Source of the DNA: Aradus depressus
Lineage: Eukaryota; Arthropoda; Insecta; Hemiptera; Aradidae
Length of the DNA: 64,000 bases
Assembly: GCA_963662175.1 (NCBI GenBank)
Contig: OY759223.1
Span: forward strand, 5,737,549-5,801,548
Direction: 5' to 3'
In this document: piece after piece, positions 47,690 to 59,738 of the stretch
Numbering within the stretch: position 1 is the first letter of the stretch
Layout: every line of letters begins with the position of its first letter
Made by a program: the position numbers and the translations under genes
The notes under the pieces: model-generated
What the model was told of the DNA's origin: nothing
The model's database searches: none
The model's input: only the letters and a program-made list of their open reading frames with translations

Positions 47690-48352
47690 TCGTCGGTGAA
47701 TCACGGACAATGTACTTCCCCAGAACGAATTAATCAATTAACTTTTCGCTCCCCCTCCATAATCCGTATTACTCCAAAATTTTCAAATTACTACAGTTGA
47801 CTTTATTTTTTTTTTATTTATTTTTTTTTAATTGGCCTCGGCAAACACCACACACTAGCCATGTATATGTTATTTTTATGACATCCAGTTCTATCTACGA
47901 AATAAAACTCTCTCCCGGGCGGGATTCGAACCCGCAAACCATCATGGTGAGACTATGCGACCAAAGCCCTACGCTCTAGCCCGCACGGCCACCATGGCTC
48001 CCTAGAGTTGTCTTACATAGGGGCTCCTAGATCATCATTCTAAATTTCATGTTGATACATTCATTACATCGGCAGTTATATCGGTGTTTTTGAGTTATCC
48101 CCCACTCCCTTTGGCCGATTTGGCTGAAAATCGTTAGGTGTTGTTCTTATAAAGTTCTAGTTATCTAGTCATACATATAAAATTTCGTGTCGATATATTC
48201 ATTCTATCAGGAGATATCGTGACACTGCAGACAGCATTTTTTTTTCATATTTGGTATCTGAAGATCAGAAAACATGAAATTCAGTTGAAAACTCGACATC
48301 GAATTTTTCAACGAGTACATAACTTCCCCTATACTTCGTATAGCTGGGAACT
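47690..48352 (-). repeat. Rep-A, both ends present, split by SINE-2
   Basis: Right end first (GTCGTCGGTGAATCACGGAC; ATGTACTTCCCCAGAACG). SINE-2 at 47815-47999, then modules and the left palindrome CTTCCCCTATACTTCGTATA + GCTGGGAA. Confidence 0.88.
47815..47999 (-). repeat. SINE-2 inside Rep-A
   Basis: GGGATTCGAACCCGCAAACC, CCTACGCTCTAGCCCGCACG. Flanks AGTTGACTT and AGTTGTCTT look like a target duplication. Confidence 0.88.
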
Positions 48353-48667
48353 ACAACCTGATCTGGTTATAATGTTAAAAGATACTGACAAAGGAAGATG
48401 TTTGGGGAAAGTTCTCTGACATTATCATAACATTTTATAACATAGGTAATTATAAGCAATTAATAGAAAGTGGTCTTGTTAATAACATTTTTTCTTATTG
48501 TTACAGAATAAATTAATCTTGTTCCATGTTATTGTTACACAAAATGTATTCGTCTTCAGAACTGACGCGTGAAATGTATCCTAATCATGTTAAGTGTGTT
48601 CGTTTTCGTCCAAAGAGTGGCTAATTGGCGTGGTAGATGGGTTTTGTGATGTCAATAAGACAATTCA

Positions 48668-49590
48668 TGTATTTCCTCAACTATAACGAAGTATAGGGGA
48701 AGTTATGTAATCGGTTAAAAACTCAATGTTGAATTTTCACCGGAATTTCATGTTTTCTGAACCCTCTTTGTGTGTGTAAACATGAAAGATAACTCACCAC
48801 AGAATGAATGTGTTGACAAGAAATTAAATGTAACCTCTCCAAATTTATAGTTAGTTAGTTATTATCACTTATGGCTTTAACTTTTCTCTGTTCATCGAGA
48901 AGAGAATTACGTATGTGTGAGGAAGAAAGTGGAACAGAAGACGAAGCAAATAAGGAGATGAACTCAGAACAAACGGACAGTACATCCCACACGGCTTCAA
49001 GAATATAACAAGCTAACAGAATAGATAAAAAAAAAAAAAAGTTGCCTCCCCCTAATCCCCCATTCCCTTTGGCCGAATTGGCTAAAATTAATAAAAAAAA
49101 TTAAAAAATAAAATATAGTTAGTTATTATGACTCATGCCCGGGCTTTAACTACGAGGTCATATCGCCTACTACCAGAGCGCTCTTTCGTCACTCTGGTGG
49201 ATATGAGCCCGACTCTACAATGGGAGTCCTAAATTTTGCATACCCTAAATTTTTACTCACTTAGGGCAGGGGTCTTTAACGAGTACCTGACATCGTACAG
49301 GCTCGGGGCCATCGCTTAACGTCCCATCCGAAGGACTTAATTTACCTCCAAATTTATATAAAATAAGATGGCACACTGCTATTCATTCACATCGACGGTT
49401 ATTAGACTTCTCTAGAGTTATGTCCTCTCCTCTGGTCCCCGACTTTTTTCCGGCTGACTTGTTTGAAAAATGATAACGTCCTCATAGGGCTCTGCATTTA
49501 CATAAAAAACGTTGTGTCGATACATTTATTACTTCGGAAGTTATTAGGGTTGAACTCTCTCCCCTGATGCCTTTCTTCCCTTATGCCACT
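48668..49590 (+). repeat. Rep-A left part, then a composite SINE-1 block, then minus Rep-A
   Basis: Left palindrome at 48677 (ACGAAGTATAGGGGAAGTTA). CTCCAAATTTATA occurs at about 48836-48848 and about 49344-49356, bracketing a block that holds the 200-bp repeat (48888-49085) and SINE-1 (49116-49340, minus). Confidence 0.7.
49116..49343 (-). repeat. SINE-1, 5'-truncated
   Basis: GTTATTATGACTCATGCCCG to ACGTCCCATCCGAAGGAC. Confidence 0.88.
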
Positions 49591-49794
49591 AACCTCCATA
49601 TTATTACTAAATTATTTTAATTTGTATATTATCTCTTCAAATATTATAAATATTTATTTCTTTTAAGGGGAATGCCAAGATGGAAACGCGATTGAAATTT
49701 GAAAAGTTATGCTACGAACATTATTGCTACAGTCTATTTGAAATTAAGGTAAGTGATAAGAAAAAATGTTTTTCGTCAAAATTATTGAAGGAAA

Positions 49795-49960
49795 AAAGTC
49801 GGTAAATTGCCGACAATGTACTTCCCCAACACGAATTAATCAATTAAGTTTTCGCTCTGCCTCCAAAAACTAATGGACTGTTTTGGTAAAAAATCAATAC
49901 TTACATAGAAGCTATATACATATATCGATATAATAATATAATTGATATAATAAAGATATT
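49795..49960 (-). repeat. Rep-A right end
   Basis: AAAAAGTCGGTAAATTGCCG, ACAATGTACTTCCCCAACAC, AATTAATCAATTAAG. Confidence 0.8.
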
Positions 49961-50444
49961 GTAAATTGAAAATCGGGGCTAGAAGTATAGTATATAACCA
50001 AAATACTCAAAGTTCTCTACTCCAGTTAAATTAAATGAGATAATGAAAGTATTTCGTGCTAGGTTGTGATTCGTTCTCAGTACGATTCTTGAGGGGGGGG
50101 GGGGCGGGGGGGGAGGGTGCCAAAACGAATTTCGTGACTCCTCAGATAGAGGCTAGAAGTTAGCAGAGTTGAGATAAAGGTCTATTTGAATTAGCAGCCG
50201 ATAATGACTCCGTCTCTGCAACTAGTCTAGACTCCGTCCTTCCTACCATCTCTTCAGCTACAGATGGAAGTAGAACAGGAATTTGGACTATGAAGGGTGT
50301 ACTTCCGTAGGGGCCCACATCGACTATTACAATAGTCGCCCCCTCCCCACCGTCACAATCATCACATAAGTTATAAACTCCCCCCCCCCCCCCCCCCCCC
50401 CCCTAGGCGTGTGACGTCATTTTTTTGTTTAGTCCTTTAGTGAT
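49961..50444. other. No gene; G- and C-tracts
   Basis: A G-rich run at about 50093-50116 and about 25 C at about 50378-50403. Otherwise unremarkable. Confidence 0.5.
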
Positions 50445-50991
50445 TTCGAATTGAGCCCCTTTCTCTGAATCCCCTTCCCATCATCCGATATCACTGAAAT
50501 TTGTCAAGTTATGTCTTCATTGGTTTTTGACTTCAAATATAAAATTTCATGTCGATACACTTTTTAAATCAGCTGTTGGAATTTTTGAGTTGAGCCTCAT
50601 TCTGATCCCCCCCTTCCCTTCTGTCAATTCCGCTGAAAATTAATAAGTGTCATCGTTATGTTTTGGTCAAACGTATACTTCGTGTCGATACATTCATTCT
50701 ATTCGCTATTATTATAGTTTCTATATGCCCCCTAATCCTCCTTTCCTTTGGTCGATTTGGCTTAAAAACAATAGGTGTCGTCATTAGAGGGTTCTGGGTT
50801 CACATATAAAATTTCGTGTCGATATATATTCATTCTATCGGGAATTATCGTGTTCACAGACACACAGGCAGACAAAACTTTTTTTTCATATTTGGAACCT
50901 AGAGATCGGAAAACATGAAAGTCAGTTAAAAACTCCGCATCGAATTTTTGACCGATTACATAACTTTCCGTATACTTTGTATAGCTGGGGA
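50445..50991 (-). repeat. Rep-A, three modules and left palindrome
   Basis: Successive modules with ATTTCATGTCGATACAC, TTCGTGTCGATACATTCATT and TTTCGTGTCGATATAT, then ATCGGAAAACATGAAAGTCA and the left end TTTCCGTATACTTTGTATAG + CTGGGGAAA. Confidence 0.85.
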
Positions 50992-51691
50992 AATAAAAAG
51001 TGTACCAACAGTTTATATTATAATAAAATATTATAGATTATATTATAATAATAGTTTATATATAATAAAATGTATGTTTGTTTCCATCGGTTTGGATAAG
51101 ATTAATTATTTGTAAAAATACAAAATCAACGTCTCATCTTGAGAACCACCTCAGCTAGGAGGACATTTAAAAAAAAAATATTTTGACTGTCAACCTATTT
51201 TTTTCTGCATATTTAGATTCCTCGGGAAAAATTAAGGAGAGGTTAAATGAGACATTGTTTTGTTTGACCAATATTAAACCTAATAAATGAATTTTATTGT
51301 AGTAAATGTTCGATCTCATGAAAAAAAAATAGGTTGACGATCAAAAAAAAAATTTTTTTTTTTTTAATTCATAAAAACTTTAAAAATTTTCATTTGTTTA
51401 AAAATTAGATTACAACAAATATTGCTGTCAATTCTACTCTACATTTTTGGTCTCAACCTTTTTTTGAGAAAATCATTTTTTTTCCAGTTATTTACCTGGG
51501 TCAAGATAAAATGAACACCCTGTATATAATATATATGTTTATATTATAAACATATATATATATATATATATATGAATGTAGGTTTGGTAAGGTGAGGGCT
51601 AACAGATCTGTTCTCATCTGCATACGACAATGAACTCTCAGAATTACGCTAAACCTACACTGAAACAAAGAAACCAGCTGAAGCCATAATC
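50992..51691. other. No gene; small inverted repeat
   Basis: GTCAACCTATTTTTTTCTGC (about 51188) and ATGAAAAAAAAATAGGTTGAC-type sequence (51319-51339) are inverted. (AT)n lies at about 51545-51570. Confidence 0.5.
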
Positions 51692-51792
51692 CATAAGACT
51701 TTCTCATAGCCAGAAATGCCAGTTTGTAATGAATTTGGGAGGGGGAGGGAGAATGATCTGAACAAAAATGTTTGGTATAAGAAAGTCTTATG
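51692..51792. mobile_element. Mini TIR element, 101 bp
   Basis: CATAAGACTTTCTCATAGCC at the left, TGGTATAAGAAAGTCTTATG at the right: inverted, and the same core as the ends of 15340-16366. Confidence 0.75.
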
Positions 51793-51829
51793 ATGGACTT
51801 TATTTAATTAATTAATTTTGTTTCAGCCA

Positions 51830-52360
51830 AATCGACCAAAGGGAAAATGAGGATTAGGGGGGAGGCTTAACACCAAAACTCTAATAACTGCCGACAGAAT
51901 GAATGTATAGACACAAAATTGTATACGGTCTACACCTATTAATTTTCAGACAAATTTGCCAAAGGGAAGAAAGGAATCCGGGGAGGGGGATTCAACTCAA
52001 CTATTGAATATTAATTGTGGGGAAGTACCACTGCCGGTGATTCATCGACGACTTTTTTTATTTTTGAATATGTTACGTGACAGACCGGTTGGGAGTAATG
52101 ACGGCTTTGTGGCGCCCAACAAACAGGACTTGCATCAACATGTCTTAGAACTTCATCCTGTTTGTTATTGTCCTATGTAAATAAACAAGTTCACTAACCT
52201 CTAATATTATTATGTGGAGTAAATAATAACTGCCGATGTAATGAATGTATCGATAGAAAATGTATTATGAGGTTTCAGGAGCCCCAATATAAGTCAACTG
52301 TTCAATATTAGCGCAAAAAGTCGACGATTGCTGATGATTCTGCGACGCCTTTTTAAATAT
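51830..52360 (+). repeat. Rep-A fragments
   Basis: CAGCCAAATCGACCAAAGGG, CTGCCGACAGAATGAATGTA. Right end GGGGAAGTACCACTGCCGGT..GATTCATCGACGAC at about 52020-52050, then another module piece at 52225-52330. Confidence 0.75.
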
Positions 52361-52551
52361 ATGTATATTGGTACATACTTTATTTATTGTTTTCAAGATA
52401 GTTTTTATTTCGTTATCATTTATTTTGTACTACTATACTCGTTTCTTAACGAGATCACATATAAATTATAGTAACTAACATATTATAAATAGACAAAATA
52501 AAGAAACTTAAGGATGCATCAACTGTTGTGGTAATCAGTGATGGACCATAT

Positions 52552-53192
52552 CTGTACCATTTTGGAAGAACTAGGCAAGTCCAAAATCACAGGTTTTCAG
52601 GGCAACGCTTTGAAGTTTTCTGTTTTCAGTGTAAATGGATTTTTTTTTTTTTTGATAAATGATTTTTCCAACGGCCATTATTCAACAATTTCTCCATATT
52701 TTATTATGGAATGCATATATATTTAATTTTGTAATTTTATCATACATTTTAAGGACCTATCTAAAATTGCACCCCCACTTATCTAATTAATCACACGAAA
52801 TCAAAAGAATTGTCTATTTTACACCATCACTTACCTAGTTATTCACTTACTTACATATCTAGTTTTTGCCAATGAAAGAAGCGTTTCAGAACTGCATAAC
52901 GGTAATTATCTCTTCACCGCATCTGAACAAATGTTTGTATAAGCAAGATAAATACGTTTAACCAATTTTAGGCACGAATGCGGTTTTGATAAAAATAGAT
53001 AAATGCAATTGTATAAATCCATAAGTAAATTTCCGAGTTGTCTAAAAATGCCCAATTCGTTTTCAAGGATACCATTGACATTACGACTTGCATACTTTTG
53101 CACGATGTGTAGGACACCAATATGGGTTGCTCAGAGTATTTATCTCATTTTGGACACAAATCGACTCATCTACTTTTTCCCAAATGGTACAG
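52552..53192. mobile_element. TIR element, 641 bp, copy 2
   Basis: Same family as 40683-41299 (CTGTACCATTTTGGAAGAAC... to ...TTTTTCCCAAATGGTACAG), with a longer T-tract and small indels. Confidence 0.88.
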
Positions 53193-53648
53193 ATATAACA
53201 ACCAGCTGTTATTTTGTAGAAACTTATGTTATATTGGTATGCATGTGATTCGAACCCTGGACCTGTCATGTCTGCATGCAGCGCCACTACACCCAAACTG
53301 AATGAGCCCTTCCCTGGTAATACAACTATTCTATTATATCGTATATTTAATTTCCTCTATTCCATGTCAAAAGGATCCCACATAAATAACCTCCGGAAGG
53401 AAAGTGTTCCGGTTCACTTCAAAATGTGTGACTGTTTATTTGTTTTTATTTTCTTTCTTCTATTATTATTTTTGCTTTTATTACCATTCGTGACCCAGTT
53501 GTTCTGCAATTATAATTGATGTAAATAATCTTTCACTAAAGTAGGTTGCAGATAGTGGCCTATAAACACAATGACCAGCAACGTTTTTTTCATAGCAAAC
53601 TGAAGGATGAAAGTTTGGCTCACATCGTTGGCTTTAATATGCATCATA

Positions 53649-53652
<4 letters not shown>
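53193..53652. other. No recognisable feature
   Basis: Short open frames only; none resembles a known protein. Confidence 0.5.

Positions 53653-53721
<69 letters not shown>
53653..53721. repeat. (AT)n microsatellite
   Basis: About 34 AT repeats adjoining the left end of a TIR element. Confidence 0.95.
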
Positions 53722-53725
<4 letters not shown>

Positions 53726-54575
53726 GATGTATAAAAAAAAAATATACATACATTAAATCATTAATATTTTAAAAAAAATTAATTATATTTATTTTTCAAT
53801 AAATAATAAGAAACCATTTCTTTTAAAACAAATGCATGTTGAAAACAAAACATGGCCATCAGCTGTTATTTTAGTGTGTGTAGAGACGGGTCGAGGCCTG
53901 GGTTGAATGGCGACGGGCTGAGTGAAAACATGGAAAGTGGTGTTTAGGCTTATGTTGTAATGAACTAAATAGAAGTGAATTGACGGTGAAATTGATCCGC
54001 AAAGAAGGTACTGTTGTTTGTTTATATGTACAGGATATATGCCCAGAAATATGTAAATTAAATTTTAAAAAATGGCCAAAAAATAAAACAAGAAAAGATT
54101 GAATTAGTGTTAAGAATTTGATTTTGATTTTGATTTTTGTTTGTTTCAATGTTTAGTTTTTTAATTTTATGTAGATTTAAGAAAATTTACCCAATATTTG
54201 TTATCGTAAATTCTATTCTATTCATATTCCTTGTTGGCCTAGTAAGATAATTTGAAAACCTTTGGATTAGATTTAATATTATTAAAAATTATTAAAAATG
54301 GCATCTCTTTAGAAATCCAAGTGAAAAGTTTGTTAATTGCACTTTCTTAAAAATTGCACTCCTAGAACTTTTGATATTTTTTTTTAGGGCCCTTTTCGAA
54401 AAACTACTGTAGGAATCAAAATTAAATAGAAGACCAGTTATAAAATTTCTACAGGAAATGTGGTAATTTAAATTGTTTATTCCATTATTATTAATTCATT
54501 ACTATTAATTATTATTTATATTTTTATTTATTTATCATTTATTCAAGATTAACACTTTAAAAAAATTTATAAACT
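53722..54575. mobile_element. TA-flanked TIR transposon, inverted copy 2
   Basis: Reverse complement of 19760-20687 with about 80-85% similarity by eye. Left end TTGTGATGTATAAAAAAAA; shared blocks TGTGTGTAGAGACGGGTCGA, GTGAAATTGATCCGCAAAGA, AGGGCCCTTTTCGAAAA. The far end is degraded. Confidence 0.82.
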
Positions 54576-54778
54576 GAATTTTTTTAAAACAAAACATTAT
54601 ATTTATTTAAAAAATAGCTCTTATTTACATTAAAGAGTTTAAAAAACCTAAAAAGTAAAAGAATTAATATCAGGCCGTTAATAGGAACATTTTTCTTGAT
54701 TTTTTTTCGATGAGCCTTAAACTATTGCAGCAAAACATTGTCTAAATCAGTTTGTTGGGTCTTCCGAATTTTCTTTGC

Positions 54779-54957
54779 TACTACCAGAGCGCTCTTTCGT
54801 CACTCTGGTGGACATGAGCCCGACTCTACTGTGGGAGTCCTAAATGTTGCCTCAATAAATTTTTATTCACATAGGGCAGGGGTCTTTAAAGAGTACCTGA
54901 CATCGTACAGACTCGGGACCATCGCTTAACGTCCCATCTGTAGGACGGCGTGCTTAA
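54779..54957 (-). repeat. SINE-1, truncated at both ends
   Basis: CTACTACCAGAGCGCTCTTT to GACGGCGTGCTTAAGT. Confidence 0.88.
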
Positions 54958-54959
54958 GT

Positions 54960-54963
<4 letters not shown>

Positions 54964-55020
<57 letters not shown>
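54964..55020. repeat. (AT)n microsatellite
   Basis: About 28 AT repeats directly after the SINE-1 fragment. Confidence 0.95.
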
Positions 55021-55025
<5 letters not shown>

Positions 55026-55299
55026 TATGTGGTGGCATTCTCTGATCTCACATATTTATTTATGTTACACTGTGATTCGATTGTCTCAGTTTGTCCTCAT
55101 TTCTCTACCAGCACAACTTCACCCGCATAAACCATCTGCTTGTGGAGGTACATTACAAGGATTCTAGAATATATAGATCAATTTGAGAGATATGACAACG
55201 TTTAGAGGAAGAGCGGAAGAGTAACGTGTTCTTTTAGCCCTCACGCCCATTGCCAACTTCTCTTACGTTGAAATTTGTAAAAATCAAAAAAAAAAAAAA

Positions 55300-56072
55300 A
55301 AATTAATGTGACTTATGGGTTCCTAAATCCTCATACTAAATTTCGTGTCGACACATTCTTTACATCGGCAGTTATTAGAGTATTTGTGTTATGCTTCCCC
55401 CCTAATCCCCCCGTTATTTAGGTCGATTTGGGTGAAAATTAATAGGTATCGTTAAGAGGATTCTGGATTCACATATAAAGGTTCATGTGGATACATTCAT
55501 TTTATTTGGAGTCATTGTCTACATAGACACTCACACAGTCAGCAATTTTGTTTTTTCATATTTGGAATAATTTAATTTTTTTAATTTAATTTAATTTTTT
55601 TATTATTTTTAAATAATTTTTAATAATTTACTTTGTCATATTTATATATAGGTATATATATAAAAAAATATATATACTGATTTCAACAAAAAAGTTTATA
55701 ATTTAATTAATCACAGCCTGGGCCATCCTCATGTGAAAACCAAATCATGCTAGTGCAAGAGTGGGCCAACCCACTGCAAACCTGCAAAAGGCTTTTGCAA
55801 GTTTGATTCTAAGTCTCCATACCAAAACTACGTCTACAAAGCCATCAAAATTCAAAAGTTGACTTGCTTTGTTCAATTCCCTTAAAAACTAACAGGTTCT
55901 ATCCTGAGATATCATAATTATATATATACATCTCAGCTCAGCCTCTCGAGGGGTTGGCCCACTCTGGCACTAACCGCCTCAATTGTAGGTCGGAAAACAA
56001 GAAATTCCGTTGAAAACTTCGCATCGAATTTTCGACCGATTTGATGACTTTCCTTGTACTTCGTACAGCTAG
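55300..56072 (-). repeat. Rep-A interrupted by other sequence
   Basis: Modules 55315-55565 (TTTCGTGTCGACACATTC; GGTTCATGTGGATACATTCA). The left end resumes at 55985 (GTAGGTCGGAAAACAAGAAA) with the degenerate palindrome at about 56044-56068. Confidence 0.75.
55751..55972. mobile_element. Small TIR element, 222 bp, inside Rep-A
   Basis: TAGTGCAAGAGTGGGCCAAC at the left is the inverse of GTTGGCCCACTCTGGCACTA at the right; one mismatch. Confidence 0.8.
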
Positions 56073-56390
56073 GGGTGTAAAAAAAACAATCTCCTTTCGA
56101 CATTTATATTGTCTTATTCAACAATATACCTATAGTGTACAAGTTTCGGCTTAACCGAAAGTCAGCTCGAAGTTCAACAATAACTTTGAAGTTTGTTAGT
56201 TTGGTATAGTTATACTATTATGTCAATACTTCAAGTTGTGCTTTTCCAACAACTTGCAAAGTTTTACTGTCTTAACGGAAGTATTTATTTTAACTATGAA
56301 AATATTTGAGTTATTAAACTGACATAAGAATTCTTAGTTTTATATGTTTGGGGGAAAAAAATAATATAAAATATATGTATATTATGTATA

Positions 56391-56721
56391 GAGGGCGTGG
56401 GTAGCTCAGTGGTAGTTCAACATCGCGGGTTCGAAACCCGGCCGAGACCCTTAGTTTATTTTATCTCGGAGGTAAAATAAACTTAAGCACGTCATCCTTC
56501 GAATGGGACGTTAAGCGATGGTCCCGAGCCTGTACGATGTCAGGTACTCGTTAAAGACCCCTACCCTGAATAATAATTTAGGGTAGGCAAAATTTAGGAC
56601 TCCCACAATAGAGTCGGGCTCATGTCCACCAGAGTGACGAAAGAGCGCTCTGGTAGTAGGCGATATGACCTCGATGTTAAAAGCCCTAGCATGAGTCATA
56701 AAACCTAACCTAACCTAATCT
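56391..56721 (+). repeat. SINE-1 with deletion in the anticodon-like region
   Basis: GTGGGTAGCTCAGTGGTAGT, then directly CATCGCGGGTTCGAAACCCG: the stretch between A- and B-box is shortened. Tail AACCTAACCTAACCTAA. Confidence 0.92.
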
Positions 56722-56938
56722 ATATATAGAATTGTATAAAACATTTAATAAGCAATATTGAACTAAATAAAATAAATAATATATATATCCATCTTACATG
56801 CAACAAATTAAATTATATTATTCTTTATTTTGAATCCAACAGTAAAAAATAAAAATAAATTGTTAATTTATCTAACATCTATGTTATCAAAAAAATGCAC
56901 AATTGGTTCTGAGTCGTATTCTGGTCTATTAGTGAGAT

Positions 56939-57559
56939 CAGTGGCGGATTAAGCTTCTGCGGGGCCCTAGGTGATTGCAAATGTGGGGCCCCCTATTTTT
57001 ACCCCCCCCCCCCCCCCCCCCCTTAAAAAACGAAAACTTTTCAGCAATTTTTTTTATGAATTTATTGATACAGTTATAATTCTTAAGAATAATATTTTCA
57101 ATTCGCTGTAAAATTGACTTCATACACACTTTCTCCTGCATTTCGACTCGCTGAATTTATCGATCACATCATCTTTAGTGGAACAGACAATATTTCAAAA
57201 AAAAGTTTGTTTTATTTATTTAATAGTCTATTGTTTTGGGATGAGACATTTTTAACCCATTGTTGCTAATAGCTTTTAATACCTTTTTTGGGAAACTGAA
57301 ATAACATTGTGAAAAATGAAAAAGCCGATTTGTTTTTTTTATTTAAAAAAAAATCATGCTTAATAGAGGGCCCCTCATACCTTTTATTGGGAAAAATAAC
57401 TCGGGTCAAATTCCTTGTCAAATTTGACCTGAATTATTTTTCCCAAAAGTGACAAGGTTTTTTTTTTTTAGACATTGGGGCCTTCAGCATCGGGGGCCCC
57501 TTTATCATCGGGGGCCCTAGGCACCTGCCTAGGTTTGCCTATTGGTTAATCCACCACTG
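56939..57559. mobile_element. hAT-type element, 621 bp
   Basis: TIRs CAGTGGCGGATTAAGC and GGTTAATCCACCACTG; 8-bp flanks AGTGAGAT and ATTGAGAT (one mismatch). GGGGGCCCTAGG repeats inside both ends and a C-tract at 57002-57022. Confidence 0.8.
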
Positions 57560-57724
57560 ATTGAGATATTTGTGGAGAAATGTTTGCCTGGGGATACACA
57601 AAGAGGGACAATAGAACAAAAAGTGTATGAGGTCGTCCTTTTCGTCTGCAGACACTTTCAGGACAAAACTCATATCTAAACCCTCCAAGTAATATCCTAA
57701 AATGTCTATTGCTGCATTTCTATG

Positions 57725-57850
57725 CATTTAGTTGATAATCAATAGATTTCGTCCTTGAAGGGTTCAGGATACACATATAAAATTTTTTGGCGATATGTTG
57801 ACTCTATAGGGAGTTATTCCACAGAATTTTTATTTTGACGTGAAAACGTC
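57725..57850 (-). repeat. Rep-A fragment
   Basis: AATCAATAGATTTCGTCCTT, ACACATATAAAATTTTTTGG, TATAGGGAGTTAT. Confidence 0.6.
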
Positions 57851-58248
57851 TATTCGCTCGTTAAGCACAGGGATGGCCGGTCAAACTTTCTTGTGTTACA
57901 AATTACCGTCAGATTTCAATCGATAATAACTACGAGACTAATAATGCGATAACAACGGTTGAGGTCACAATGGATTGAGCATGTCTGTACATGTTTGTTG
58001 TGTAGTGTTTGTTTTGCCTATGAAGTTATTGGGCTAGTGTGGGCGCCGGCAGATGATTGTTGCGAATTAGCGTTGTGTAAAATTAGAAATGAGTGTAGCG
58101 TGATAGCGCGTTTAGATGGGACGTTGATTCGGGTGTCATTGTAAAGAGCTTGAGGAGCACTACTAGATCTCAAAGCGAAACAATAAAAATATTCGCCGAA
58201 ATATATATAAAAATCGGTATTAAATTGAAAATTGCAAAAAAATTAAAG
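57851..58248. other. No recognisable feature
   Basis: Slightly less AT-rich than its surroundings; precedes a small basic ORF. Confidence 0.4.
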
Positions 58249-58401
58249 ATGTCTCGTCTCATGAATCGTAAATATGCGCGGAATTATAGAAAACGCAAAT
58301 CAGAAGAAAGCTCGCATCAAAAGGAATTTAAAAAACCTAAAAAGTCTAGTGTCGAGCAAATGCAAGAGCTACGGCAGCATCGAAAAGAAAATGAAAAATG
58401 A
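58249..58401 (+). CDS. Small Lys/Arg-rich ORF, unknown
   Basis: From ATG at 58249: MSRLMNRKYARNYRKRKSEE, then EFKKPKKSSVEQMQELRQHR and KENEK, stop. The frame is open upstream to 58150. Short basic RxYRxRK...MQELRQHR segments of this kind occur near the N-terminus of some insect mobile-element proteins, but I cannot name a family. No neighbours, no supporting signals. Possibly the decayed start of an element ORF. Confidence 0.2.
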   Translation: MSRLMNRKYARNYRKRKSEESSHQKEFKKPKKSSVEQMQELRQHRKENEK

Positions 58402-59300
58402 TTTTATCCCGACGTTTTCACGGAAAATCTACAGCGTGGACCTTGACTATGCCTTAATGTTTTTTTTCTCTCATTTATCCTGTAACATTAAAATTATATT
58501 GGTTAATATTTTAGGACAACTACGTGTGAAAGCTAAAAAATACTAGAGTAACGTTGTTGAAGTGTTTCGGCAATTCTCTGGCCATATTGGATTACTGTTG
58601 CATATCAGTTTACGAACAGAACCCCTGCCACTAATGGAGGATAGAAGCGGGTGTGGTGTGTTCCAGTTGATACTAACGGTACAGCCCCAAACAGCTCCTA
58701 TCAGGAATGTGTTACCTCACACTTCCTTCCACATCCTCCACCTTAGTATGTACGAGTAGTATGGATGCATACCCATTTCATCCCAGTCACTCCCTTGTCC
58801 CACTTCTTCTCCCAGTCATCAGGGAAAGTGGCAGGGATTGTTATTTGTTCCTCTTTTGTTTTTTTTCCTCAAGACCGTGATAAAAATCTGTCAAAAGGGA
58901 GAGAAAATAGAAAAAAAATGAACCATCGGCAACTTCTCCCTCTGATTAGGCTTTTATTCCCCTTCCTCCATACTTTCCCGATTCTTAACATCATTTTTTT
59001 TTTCTCTCTTTTTTTCGTATTTATTTTATTAATTTTTTCAACTTCATCCTTTTATTTTATTCCTTTTTTTCATCAGTTTTTCTTAAATTAATTGTATTGC
59101 AATCCTGGTCTAGATTTCCTCCTCCATTCGATCCTCCTCCATTCGAATCTGTATTTCACCAGATCAACAAGAAATATGTTATACATGGTGCAGGTAACAT
59201 AAGACATACACATGATTAGGGACCTTCACATAACTGAGTTATCCTTAACTAATACTATGAAATAATTAACATGAGATTTGAATAATAACGGGAAAAGTTA
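58402..59300. other. No gene recognised
   Basis: Mixed sequence, pyrimidine-rich at 58950-59090. The part just left of 59301 may be the 3' UTR of the LINE fragment. Confidence 0.5.
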
Positions 59301-59738
59301 TTAGAGTAATTTGTCTAAGAGGAGTCTGGGTTTGAGGCGTCTGATAGTGGTGGGTTGTCCAATGTTGTACGTAGCGGCACTTGGAACATTGGTCAGTCTG
59401 TAGTAATATCTGCGGAATCTGGAGTGGATGAACTCATCTATAGAAGGTAGGTCCAGGTCGTGGTGAAGCTGACAGTTTCTAACAAACCTCGGAGAGTTCA
59501 CAGCCATTCTTAGGATTTTGTTTTGGAACACCTGGATTCTTTTTAGCTTAGTTGGAGAAGCAGAGCCCCAAACTTCACACCCATAGGTTAATAGTGGCCG
59601 GAGAATGGATTTGTAAAGTAGGAGGCAGTTGTCGGGCTTGAGGTTGGACTTCCTGTTCATCAGAGGTTACAGCATGGAAAGCCTTGCATTGGCTTCAGAA
59701 AGCTTCTTGTTGATGTGTATCTTCCAGGTGAGCCTCCT
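59301..59738 (-). pseudogene. 5'-truncated jockey-clade LINE, ORF2 C-terminus
   Basis: Reads RLTWKIHINKKLSEANARLS, a TAA, then PLMNRKSNLKPDNCLLLYKS, RPLLTYGCEVWGSAS, NSPRFVRNCQLHHDL and TIRRLKPRLLLD. It aligns with the last fifth of the intact ORF2, but the sequence is only about half identical, so it is a different subfamily. Truncation at the 5' side is usual for LINE copies. Confidence 0.9.

Noticed and set aside
53510..53749. ORF of alternating Ile-Tyr
   Set aside because: Translation of the (AT)n microsatellite.
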